Assembly (NCBI GenBank): GCA_030017825.1
Contig: JASEGW010000044.1
Location: 1 to 11,222 of the forward strand
DNA: 11,222 nucleotides
Reading direction: 5' to 3'
Source of the DNA: a bacterium
Lineage (GTDB): Bacteria > UBA9089 > JAHJRX01
Of the stretch, positions 1 to 6,360 are shown piece after piece (position 1 is the stretch's first letter; each line of letters opens with the position of its first letter). The translations under genes and the position numbers were made by a program. Under the pieces are notes generated by a model that was given only the letters and a program-made list of their open reading frames with translations, was not told where the DNA came from and did not search any database.

Positions 1-231
1 ATTATCTGCAATGAGTTGAAGTTTCTTATAAATATCTTCTATCTGAAATATGCTTATATTTCCTAAAAATTTAAGGGTAAGATGCAAAGATTCTTTCTTA
101 ACCCATCTAATTTGGTTATCATCATTTCTTAATTTATTCATCAACAAACATAATTCTTTTTTTACATGTTCTTCAATATTAATAGCAATAAAAGCTCGAA
201 CAACGTCTGTAGTCTGCAGTTTGTTGTCCAT
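1..231 (-). CDS. thpR: RNA 2',3'-cyclic phosphodiesterase (ThpR/LigT family), N-terminal part only
   Basis: The first 77 codons are visible, reading from the ATG at 231 to the window edge at position 1; the rest lies outside. The family (2H phosphoesterases) opens RNA 2',3'-cyclic phosphate ends and is cytosolic. The protein begins MDNKLQTTDVVRAFIAINIE, the family's 'R-x-F-I-A-I' first strand, followed by a helix and then IRWVKKESLHLTLKFLGNIS at about residues 43-62. HLTLKFLG contains the first of the two HxT catalytic motifs; the second would lie outside the window. The start is well supported by TTGGAG at 239-244, seven bases upstream of the ATG. In many bacteria thpR sits between cinA and recA downstream of pgsA, which fits this position, although here pgpA precedes it directly with a 136-bp gap. 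The family assignment is firm; the in vivo substrate is not known from sequence. Confidence 0.88.
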   Translation of the reverse strand, partial: MDNKLQTTDVVRAFIAINIEEHVKKELCLLMNKLRNDDNQIRWVKKESLHLTLKFLGNISIFQIEDIYKKLQLIADN

Positions 232-238
232 AAGATTA

Positions 239-244
239 CTCCAA
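239..244 (-). promoter_or_regulatory. Ribosome binding site of thpR
   Basis: TTGGAG on the minus strand ends eight bases (TAATCTT plus the A of ATG) before the initiator base. It fixes the thpR start, which would otherwise be hard to place because the gene is cut by the window edge. Confidence 0.7.
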
Positions 245-292
245 GGATTATATGGTTTAAGTGTTCAAGTTCTTATAAACTTTTATTTTGAA

Positions 293-367
293 TCCTATTT
301 CTCGCTTTTAGCTTCTTCTTTTATAGTTTCTTACTTCTTACTCCTTCTTATCTTTCTTCTTGCTTCT
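293..367 (-). repeat. Purine-rich AGAANNN array after pgpA (copy A)
   Basis: The minus strand begins AGAAGCA AGAAGAA immediately after the pgpA stop codon and stays almost pure purine for about 75 bases. AGAA units start at 367, 360, 348, 338, 331, 316 and 302. The spacings are 7, 12, 10, 7, 15 and 14, so a 7-bp register is kept only in parts. It is the most degenerate of three related arrays in the window (others at 3646-3692 and 4597-4641). No open frame on either strand of this gap resembles a protein, and no hairpin terminator is evident. Function unknown. Confidence 0.55.
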
Positions 368-832
368 TTATATTAACTGGTATATTTGAAGAACTAGATT
401 AGTTGTTGCCCCAGCAGCTAAATCATCTGCTAAGATTCCTATTCCTCCAGGAATAGCTTGTATCTTAGATATAAATAAAGGCTTTTTTATATCTAAAAAA
501 CGAAATAAGGCAAAAGAAATAAGCACATTCTCCAAGTTAAAAGGAATTAAAAATATAGCCACTAAGTATCCTAAGAATTCATCCAAGATTATTTGCGGTG
601 GGTCTTTTTGATTAAAGTATCTTTCACTTAAATGGCATATAATGCCACCGGCAATTAACAAAAACATTAATATTAAGCTATGCATTAAAATACTTATATT
701 TATCTTAGATAAATATAAGTAAAAAGGTATGGCTATTAATGTCCCAAAAGTGCCCGGAAAAAAAGTAATATAACCTACAAATGACAAAGATGATAGATAA
801 ATAGTAATAAACCTACCTATCTTTATTCCCAA
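368..832 (-). CDS. pgpA: Phosphatidylglycerophosphatase A
   Basis: The 154-residue product dephosphorylates phosphatidylglycerol phosphate to phosphatidylglycerol in the inner membrane. PgpA landmarks are all present: PGTFGTL at residues 26-32, DEFLGYLV at 84-91, FRFLDIKKP at 110-118 and GGIGILADDLAAG at 129-141, whose paired acidic residues D136-D137 belong to the metal-binding active site. Hydrophobic stretches near 10-40, 48-65, 86-98 and 100-110 fit a small integral membrane enzyme. The start is a TTG at 832, inside the end of pgsA; AAGGA at 839-843, six bases upstream, supports it, and there is no ATG before the conserved region. The gene overlaps pgsA by 10 bp, so translation is probably coupled. 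PgsA makes the substrate of PgpA, so the pair performs two consecutive steps. Length is normal to slightly short for the family. Confidence 0.93.
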   Translation of the reverse strand: MGIKIGRFITIYLSSLSFVGYITFFPGTFGTLIAIPFYLYLSKINISILMHSLILMFLLIAGGIICHLSERYFNQKDPPQIILDEFLGYLVAIFLIPFNLENVLISFALFRFLDIKKPLFISKIQAIPGGIGILADDLAAGATTNLVLQIYQLI

Positions 833-1425
833 ATTAAATCCTTGTATTTCGTAATATAGTTAATGCCTGAAAATAGAGTAAAGAAAGTAGTAATAAGCAT
901 TAAAGAGTATGGAAGTAAGTGAAAAATAGTTTCAACAATTAATTTGTCTTTAAAGCAAAAATCCTGATAAAGACCATATCTAATAAGATAACTCTTCATC
1001 GTAAGGATACTTAAGATAGCAATAATGGTAATAATTTGGGAAGTAGTTTTAACTTTACCTTCCATAGTAGCAGCTACTACTTTTCCTTCATTACTAGCAA
1101 GTAATCGAAGTCCAGTAATAATAAACTCTCTGCTTATTATTAAAACAATCATCCAAGCAGGAATGTATAAAGAAGGAATATTCACAAAAGATATAAAAGC
1201 AGCCGAAATTAATACTTTATCAGCCAAGGGATCCATAAACTTTCCCCAATTAGTGACTCCCTTGTTTTGTCTGGCAAAATATCCATCTAAAAAATCAGTA
1301 ATAGCAGCAATAAGAAATATAATTAATGCTAAAAGTTGAAATAAGAAAGTCTTATAAGATATAAAATATAAAAAAGGTGGCACTAATAAAATTCTAGCAA
1401 GAGTTAAAGTATTAGCAATGCTCAT
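823..1425 (-). CDS. pgsA: CDP-diacylglycerol--glycerol-3-phosphate 3-phosphatidyltransferase
   Basis: This 200-residue membrane enzyme condenses CDP-diacylglycerol with glycerol 3-phosphate to give phosphatidylglycerol phosphate and CMP. The CDP-alcohol phosphatidyltransferase signature is complete: D44-x2-D47-G48-x2-A51-R52-x8-G61-x3-D65-x3-D69, with the four aspartates that bind metal and carry out catalysis. Hydrophobic segments at roughly 8-24, 26-42, 68-82, 88-107, 126-142 and 165-190 agree with the six-helix fold. The ATG is three bases after the ftsK stop, and AAAGGA overlaps the end of ftsK eight bases upstream, so the start is secure and translation is probably coupled. It sits between ftsK and pgpA in a tight three-gene block. 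The next step in the pathway, dephosphorylation, is encoded by the overlapping pgpA. Confidence 0.96.
   Translation of the reverse strand: MSIANTLTLARILLVPPFLYFISYKTFLFQLLALIIFLIAAITDFLDGYFARQNKGVTNWGKFMDPLADKVLISAAFISFVNIPSLYIPAWMIVLIISREFIITGLRLLASNEGKVVAATMEGKVKTTSQIITIIAILSILTMKSYLIRYGLYQDFCFKDKLIVETIFHLLPYSLMLITTFFTLFSGINYITKYKDLIWE
839..843 (-). promoter_or_regulatory. Ribosome binding site that decides the TTG start of pgpA
   Basis: AAGGA lies within the last codons of pgsA, six bases upstream of TTG at 832. It supports the non-ATG start and the 10-bp overlap of the two genes. Confidence 0.65.
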
Positions 1426-1428
1426 AAA

Positions 1429-3621
1429 TTAAATCCTTTCTGCAGAATTCTTAATTAAAACTTCTCGAGGCTTACTTCCATTGGGTGGACCAATAATTCC
1501 TTCTCCTTCCATCATATCTATTAAACGAGCTGCTCTATTATAACCAATTCTTAAATAACGTTGAATCATAGAAGTAGAAATTTGTTCATTCTCCATAGCA
1601 ATACTTACTGCTTTCTCATAAATCTCGTTGTCCACATCACTGTCATCATAGATAGTAGTGTTCTGGTTTTCAAACATTTGGTATTCAACTTTTGCTTGCT
1701 GAGAAGACATAGGTGCTTGTTTTTTAATAAATTTCACTACAGCTTCTAATTCTTTGCTAGAAATATAAGAACACTGCACTCTCATAGGTTTGGAGGTCCC
1801 TCCAGGTAGATATAACATATCGCCTTGGCCTAATAATTTTTCTGCTCCATTCATGTCTAAAATAGTTCGGGAATCTACCTTTGATGAAACTTGAAAAGCA
1901 ATACGTGTAGGAAAATTAGCCTTTATCAATCCAGTAATTACATTTACTGAAGGTCGCTGAGTAGCAATGACTAAATGAATGCCCACTGCTCGGGCCATTT
2001 GAGCTATACGAGTAATAGATTCTTCGCAATTTCGAGCTGAAATCATCATTAGATCTGCCAATTCATCAATTACCATTACAATATAAGGAATCTTCTTGTC
2101 TTGATTTAAAGGATCGCAATAAACTTTTATATCTTCTGGTAATTCTTTAGGAGGATTTTGATTATATGATTCAATATCTCTAAACCCACAGTGAGCAAAT
2201 AGTTTGTATCTCTCTTCCATTTCCGCCACTACCCAGGAAAGAACTTGGGCCGCTCGCTTGGGATCGGTAACTACTGGGACCAATAAATGAGGTATTCCAT
2301 TAAAACCACTAAGCTCTACTCTCTTTGGATCAATTAAGATCAGTTTTAATTCTGAAGGTTGAGCATTATATAAAAGAGAAGTAATAATACAGTTAAGACA
2401 AGCACTCTTCCCTGAACCAGTAGTGCCAGCTATTAAAAGATGAGGCATCTTCCCTAAATCTGCTACCACTACTTCTCCTGAAATATCTTTCCCTAAAGCT
2501 AAAGATAATAAGGAATTCTCTTTTATATATTGTTTAGAAGAAAGTATATCTTTTATAGAAACTAAAACTCTATTTTTATTAGGAATCTCTATCCCTAAGG
2601 CTTGTTTGCCTGGAATAGGTGCTTCGATACGCACACTGTAAGCAGCTAAGGCCAAAGCTATGTCATCACTTAAGCTCACAATACTAGAAACCTTAGTCCC
2701 CAAAGAAGGCTGAAGTTCGTATCTAGTTACCACAGGTCCTCTGCTTACTTGAACTACTTTAGCTTCTATGCCAAAGTTAGTTAAAGTGTTTTCTAAAGTA
2801 TTTGCATAGGATAAAATATCTTCTTTAGTCTCTTCTAAATCTTTTATCTCAATATCCTTTATTAAAGAAAGAGGAGGTTTTTGGTATGAAGAAAAAACAG
2901 GAGATAATTCTTCTTTAATTTCTTTTATAGTCTCCACATCAACTTTTTTTTCTTTTTCAGCTATGGGCAGTTTATAGTTACTTTCTGCTATTTTCTTCTC
3001 CAATTTTTTTCTTGCTCTTTTTTTAATTATCTTATTCTTTAAATAAAGATAACTTCTTTTTAAAATATTGCCCAAAAGCCTAATAATCTTCGATATAGAA
3101 AGATTAAAAGATAAAATAAATCCTAACAATATAAAAGAAACAACAATTAAATAAGATGCTACGCCAAAGTAATTTTTTAGAATTAGAGATAAATTACTTC
3201 CAAATAAACCTGAAATAGGAAATGTTTTTTCAGAAACTCCTTCCTTACCATAAATAATACCAAAAAAACTAGGAATAGCTAAAGAAAGAATCAAAAAGCC
3301 AGTAATATTAGCTCTTGCCCAAGCGGTATTTGTTTTTTTAAATCTTTTAATTCCCAAAGTACCCAAGACAACTGGAATGAAAAAAGCTCCTACACCAAAT
3401 ATAAAGAATAGACTAAAAGATATATGTGCTCCAATAATGCCTGCATAATTTTTAACTTCTGCTCTATCAGGACTTGAGGTAATCCAACCTATATATTTAC
3501 TATCAGTATTGTGATAATCAATTAAACTTACTAAGCATAAAACAGCTAAAGTAATTAGGATAATTCCTAATATTTCTGAAGTAGTATGTTTCTTTTTATC
3601 CTGTCCGTTATTGATCCTCAT
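1429..3621 (-). CDS. ftsK: DNA translocase FtsK/SpoIIIE
   Basis: The 730-residue product pumps chromosomal DNA through the closing division septum. The N-terminus has about four membrane segments (roughly 15-36, 62-90, 106-124 and 150-172). A short charged linker (about 190-265) follows, much shorter than in E. coli FtsK and similar to SpoIIIE-type proteins. Next come the alpha/beta motor domains, with Walker A GTTGSGKS at 399-406, the conserved LILIDPKRVELS at 427-438 and Walker B VMVIDELADLM at 515-525. The C-terminal gamma winged helix (about 662-725, including SMIQRYLRIGYNRAARLIDM) is the module that reads polar KOPS/SRS sequences. The ATG at 3621 has no clear Shine-Dalgarno sequence: the preceding 30 bases are nearly all A and T. 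An in-frame alternative start with better support was not found. Its stop is 3 bp from pgsA. Confidence 0.97.
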   Translation of the reverse strand: MRINNGQDKKKHTTSEILGIILITLAVLCLVSLIDYHNTDSKYIGWITSSPDRAEVKNYAGIIGAHISFSLFFIFGVGAFFIPVVLGTLGIKRFKKTNTAWARANITGFLILSLAIPSFFGIIYGKEGVSEKTFPISGLFGSNLSLILKNYFGVASYLIVVSFILLGFILSFNLSISKIIRLLGNILKRSYLYLKNKIIKKRARKKLEKKIAESNYKLPIAEKEKKVDVETIKEIKEELSPVFSSYQKPPLSLIKDIEIKDLEETKEDILSYANTLENTLTNFGIEAKVVQVSRGPVVTRYELQPSLGTKVSSIVSLSDDIALALAAYSVRIEAPIPGKQALGIEIPNKNRVLVSIKDILSSKQYIKENSLLSLALGKDISGEVVVADLGKMPHLLIAGTTGSGKSACLNCIITSLLYNAQPSELKLILIDPKRVELSGFNGIPHLLVPVVTDPKRAAQVLSWVVAEMEERYKLFAHCGFRDIESYNQNPPKELPEDIKVYCDPLNQDKKIPYIVMVIDELADLMMISARNCEESITRIAQMARAVGIHLVIATQRPSVNVITGLIKANFPTRIAFQVSSKVDSRTILDMNGAEKLLGQGDMLYLPGGTSKPMRVQCSYISSKELEAVVKFIKKQAPMSSQQAKVEYQMFENQNTTIYDDSDVDNEIYEKAVSIAMENEQISTSMIQRYLRIGYNRAARLIDMMEGEGIIGPPNGSKPREVLIKNSAERI

Positions 3622-3645
3622 AATTATTTATTAATAAAACCATTA

Positions 3646-3692
3646 TTCTAAATTTTCTATGTTCTGTGTTCTGGCTTCTTCCTTCTCTTCCT
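3646..3692 (-). repeat. Purine-rich AGAANNN heptad array between uppP and ftsK (copy B)
   Basis: Five AGAA units start on the minus strand at 3686, 3679, 3672, 3665 and 3658, that is at exactly 7-bp intervals, and a sixth is at 3649 (9 bp). Unit tails vary (GG-A, GCC, CAC, CAT, AAT). The 11-mer AGAACATAGAA at 3655-3665 recurs exactly in copy C at 4604-4614. The array fills the middle of the 90-bp gap between uppP and ftsK. It has no dyad symmetry, so it is neither a terminator hairpin nor an ordinary operator. Confidence 0.75.
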
Positions 3693-3711
3693 AAATGCTT
3701 GTTTTTTTAAG

Positions 3712-4509
3712 CTACATATTCCTCCAGATCACCAATGAACCCAAAATAACACAATAAGCACTAAAAATATAAAGATTATACTTTCTTAAAACCCATAATA
3801 AAGTCTTAATAGCCAATATTCCTGAAATAATAGCCATTAAAGTTCCTAAAAGATAAATTTGCCAATTATTAGTTAGTATATTTAAATTTACAGAATTAAA
3901 TTCTAAAACAATAGCTCCTAAAACAGCGGGTATAGAAAGTAAAAAGGAATACTTAGCAGCTACTTCTCTATTTATACCCTGCATTATTCCCATAGAAATA
4001 GTAGCTCCAGAACGGGATATTCCTGGTATGATAGCCACTCCTTGCATAATTCCAATTAAAATAGCGTTTACAATACTTATCCTTTCGTTTTTTGCTTTTC
4101 TTCCTAAAAGTTCAGCTAACATTAGAATAAAAGCAGTTCCAATTAAAGCAAAGCTTACAGATAAAACAGAAGTAAATAGAGATTCAAAATAAGGTTTAAA
4201 GAAAATCCCTATGAGCCCTGTAGGTATAGTTCCTACTATAATCATAAGCAAAAACCAAACATTATTATTGGTTATGCTTTTATGCTTAAAATATTCTAGT
4301 GCACTCTTTGAAATAACCAGAATATCTTTTTTAAATACATAAACAACAGCTAATAATGTCCCAAAATGGAGCATAATGTCAAACATCAAGGGTGGCAAGG
4401 GAAAATTTAGATAATGCTGCATTAAAACTAAATGCCCTGAGCTGCTTACCGGCAAAAATTCTGTAAGACCTTGAACTAAACCCAAAATTAACGCTTTTAT
4501 AATATCCAT
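3712..4509 (-). CDS. uppP: Undecaprenyl-diphosphate phosphatase (UppP/BacA family)
   Basis: This 265-residue integral membrane enzyme removes a phosphate from undecaprenyl pyrophosphate. It recycles the lipid carrier used for peptidoglycan and other surface polymers, and the family is linked to bacitracin resistance. Both signatures are present: QGLTEFLPVSSSGHL at residues 13-27, with catalytic E17 and the SSSGH loop, and PGISRSGATI at 162-171, with the conserved arginine R166. The rest is hydrophobic, fitting about seven or eight membrane helices, and the length is typical. The gene is isolated by gaps of 132 bp (from rnj) and 90 bp (to ftsK), and has its own candidate promoter at 4537-4564. 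The Shine-Dalgarno sequence is weak (GGAAA, about 8 bases upstream). A second ATG five bases upstream of the start opens an out-of-frame five-codon frame. In Bacillus the place between rnjB and spoIIIE is taken by tepA. Confidence 0.96.
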   Translation of the reverse strand: MDIIKALILGLVQGLTEFLPVSSSGHLVLMQHYLNFPLPPLMFDIMLHFGTLLAVVYVFKKDILVISKSALEYFKHKSITNNNVWFLLMIIVGTIPTGLIGIFFKPYFESLFTSVLSVSFALIGTAFILMLAELLGRKAKNERISIVNAILIGIMQGVAIIPGISRSGATISMGIMQGINREVAAKYSFLLSIPAVLGAIVLEFNSVNLNILTNNWQIYLLGTLMAIISGILAIKTLLWVLRKYNLYIFSAYCVILGSLVIWRNM

Positions 4510-4536
4510 CTCATTTTTTCCAGCAACTATTAATCA

Positions 4537-4564
4537 TTTATGAAATAAAATATAAAATTGTCAA
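4537..4564 (-). promoter_or_regulatory. Candidate sigma-70-type promoter of uppP
   Basis: A perfect -35 hexamer TTGACA (4559-4564) is followed after 16 bp by CATAAA (4537-4542; four of six matches to TATAAT). Transcription would start near 4530, leaving a leader of about 20 nt. An overlapping alternative, TTTACA (4573-4578) with TATATT about 18 bp downstream, is also possible. The surrounding DNA is so AT-rich that chance matches are frequent, but the position in a 132-bp gap before an isolated gene supports it. Confidence 0.5.
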
Positions 4565-4596
4565 AATAAAAATGTAAACAATATGATTTAAATTAC

Positions 4597-4641
4597 TTCT
4601 ATATTCTATGTTCTTGCTCTTTATTTTGATTTCTAACTTCT
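4597..4641 (-). repeat. Purine-rich AGAANNN heptad array after rnj (copy C)
   Basis: Directly after the rnj stop codon the minus strand reads AGAAGTT AGAAATC (AGAA at 4641 and 4634, 7 bp apart). After a degenerate stretch it reads AGAACAT AGAATAT AGAAGTA (4614, 4607 and 4600, again exactly 7 bp apart). It shares AGAACATAGAA (4604-4614) with copy B. It lies upstream of the candidate uppP promoter and in the 3' untranslated region of rnj. Confidence 0.7.
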
Positions 4642-6345
4642 CTATATTTCTACAATCAAAGGAAGTATCATGGGTCTTCTTTCAATTTCCTCATAAAAGA
4701 ATTTTTTTAAAATTCCGGTTACGGTGTTTTTAATATCCGGCAAGTTGTTATTTTTAGACAAACATTCATTTAAAGCTATCTCTATTTTCAACTTAGCTTT
4801 AGTAAATAATTCTTCGGATCCCCTTACATATACAAATCCACGAGAAATAATTTCAAGAGGAGAATTTAATTTTCCGCTCTGTTTGTGAATGGAAATCAAT
4901 ACAATCACCATCCCATCATTAGCTAAATGTTGCCTATCCCTAAGAACAATATTTCCTACATCCCCTACCCCTTTTCCATCTACCAAAACCATACCGGAGC
5001 TAACACTTCCTATAATACGAGCCTTATCCTTAGTAAGCTCTAGTTTTTTTCCATTCTCTAAAATGAATATGTTGTTTTCGGGAATCCCTACTTTTTGAGC
5101 TAACTTAGTATGGTGCACTAAATGACGATATTCGCCATGGACAGGCACAAAAAATTTTGGACGAGCTAAATTTAACATAAGTTTCAATTCTTCGCTACTA
5201 GCATGCCCAGAAACATGAACTTCAGAAACTTTCTCATAAACTACTTCTGCTCCAAGCCTAAATAAGTTATTTATGGTATTAGCAATACTACTTTCATTTC
5301 CAGGAATAACCCGAGCAGAAATAATTACCATATCATCCTTCTCTATTTTTAAATGTTTATGGGAATTAGTAGCCATCCGTGATAAAGCTGACATAGGTTC
5401 ACCTTGACTTCCAGTGGTAATAATTACAATGCGCTTAGAAAGATGCCTGCGAACATCTTCAAATGGTATCATAACTTTATTATTAACATTAGGAAGATAT
5501 CCATGCTTGGCAGCCATAGATATAGTGCGATTCATACTCATACCAGTGATAGCTACTTTTCGATTATATCTTATGGCACAATCAATAACTTGCTTAATAC
5601 GATGAATATTAGAGGCAAAAGTGGTTACAATAATTCTTTTTTTTGCTTCTGCAAAAGCATTATACAGATGCTCCCCTACTTCCTTTTCTGAAGGAGAGTA
5701 TCCTGACCTCTCTACATTTGTACTATCTGACAAAAGCAAGAGTATGCCTTGATTGCTATATTCGGCAATTTTATGAAAATCTATGAGTTCGCCATCAATA
5801 GGAGTTTGATCAACCTTGAAATCTCCAGTATGCATGATAATTCCAATATTGGTAAAAATAGCCAAACCAACTCCATCTGCAATACTATGACTCACCCTAA
5901 AAAATTCTACCTGAAAAGAACCTAAGGTAATTTTATCTTTAGGTTTAATACAGATCAAAGTAGGAGGTTTTTTTATTTCAAATTCTTCCAGCTTGCTCTC
6001 TAAAAGACCTAATGTTAATTTGGTACCGTAAATAGGAGCATCTATTTCTGGAATTATATAAGGTAAAGCTCCAATGTGATCTTCGTGTCCATGAGTTAAA
6101 ACAATTCCTCGAATACGCTGCCGATTTCTTTTTAAATAGCTTATATCAGGAATGATTAAATCAATTCCCAACATCTCTTCTTTAGGAAACATTAAGCCAG
6201 CATCAATGACTATAATATCATTTGAATTCTCGATTATGGTCATGTTTTTCCCAATTTCCCCACAACCTCCTAAAGGAGTTACACACACCTTTAACTCATG
6301 GGAATTCTTTTTTTTCTGAAACTTATTTTTTTGGTATGAATTCAT
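4642..6345 (-). CDS. rnj: Ribonuclease J (metallo-beta-lactamase/beta-CASP family)
   Basis: The 567-residue product is a cytosolic RNase with endonuclease and 5'-3' exonuclease activity, central to mRNA decay and rRNA maturation in bacteria that use it. Order of domains: an N-terminal lysine/asparagine-rich extension (1-19); the metallo-beta-lactamase core with PLGGCGEIGKN (24-34), zinc motif HGHEDH (85-90), H153 and HTGDFKVD (172-179); the beta-CASP domain with TTGSQGEP (310-317); HVSGHAS (377-383) and PVHGEYRH (401-408); and a C-terminal domain (about 450-567) as in RNase J1/J2. All metal ligands appear intact, so it is probably active. The gap to the upstream peptidase gene is 15 bp. The ATG at 6345 has no recognisable Shine-Dalgarno sequence (GACAATCCTTTTAAA precedes it), so reinitiation after the peptidase gene, or a later start near residue 20 (GTG), is possible. 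Presence beside pnp joins two RNA-decay enzymes. Confidence 0.96.
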   Translation of the reverse strand: MNSYQKNKFQKKKNSHELKVCVTPLGGCGEIGKNMTIIENSNDIIVIDAGLMFPKEEMLGIDLIIPDISYLKRNRQRIRGIVLTHGHEDHIGALPYIIPEIDAPIYGTKLTLGLLESKLEEFEIKKPPTLICIKPKDKITLGSFQVEFFRVSHSIADGVGLAIFTNIGIIMHTGDFKVDQTPIDGELIDFHKIAEYSNQGILLLLSDSTNVERSGYSPSEKEVGEHLYNAFAEAKKRIIVTTFASNIHRIKQVIDCAIRYNRKVAITGMSMNRTISMAAKHGYLPNVNNKVMIPFEDVRRHLSKRIVIITTGSQGEPMSALSRMATNSHKHLKIEKDDMVIISARVIPGNESSIANTINNLFRLGAEVVYEKVSEVHVSGHASSEELKLMLNLARPKFFVPVHGEYRHLVHHTKLAQKVGIPENNIFILENGKKLELTKDKARIIGSVSSGMVLVDGKGVGDVGNIVLRDRQHLANDGMVIVLISIHKQSGKLNSPLEIISRGFVYVRGSEELFTKAKLKIEIALNECLSKNNNLPDIKNTVTGILKKFFYEEIERRPMILPLIVEI

Positions 6346-6360
6346 TTTAAAAGGATTGTC

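Noticed and set aside
245..265. A perfect TATAAT (minus strand) just upstream of thpR as a promoter
   Set aside because: It lies directly next to the ribosome binding site, so transcripts would start within it, and there is no -35 hexamer at 16-18 bp.
50..376. A 108-codon plus-strand open frame with hydrophobic, serine/leucine-rich translation
   Set aside because: It runs antisense through thpR and the purine array. Its composition comes from the pyrimidine-rich complement of AGAA units, and it has no ribosome binding site or family likeness.
3627..3638. 12-bp palindrome TTTATTAATAAA just upstream of ftsK
   Set aside because: It is made only of A and T in an AT-rich gap, so chance is a sufficient explanation; there is no second copy or promoter around it.
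3646..4641. The AGAA arrays as a CRISPR array
   Set aside because: Units are only 7 bp and degenerate, there are no long unique spacers and no cas genes are present.
4889..5691. Several plus-strand open frames within rnj
   Set aside because: They are complementary-strand shadows of a well-conserved RNase J reading frame, with no initiation signals or recognisable domains.
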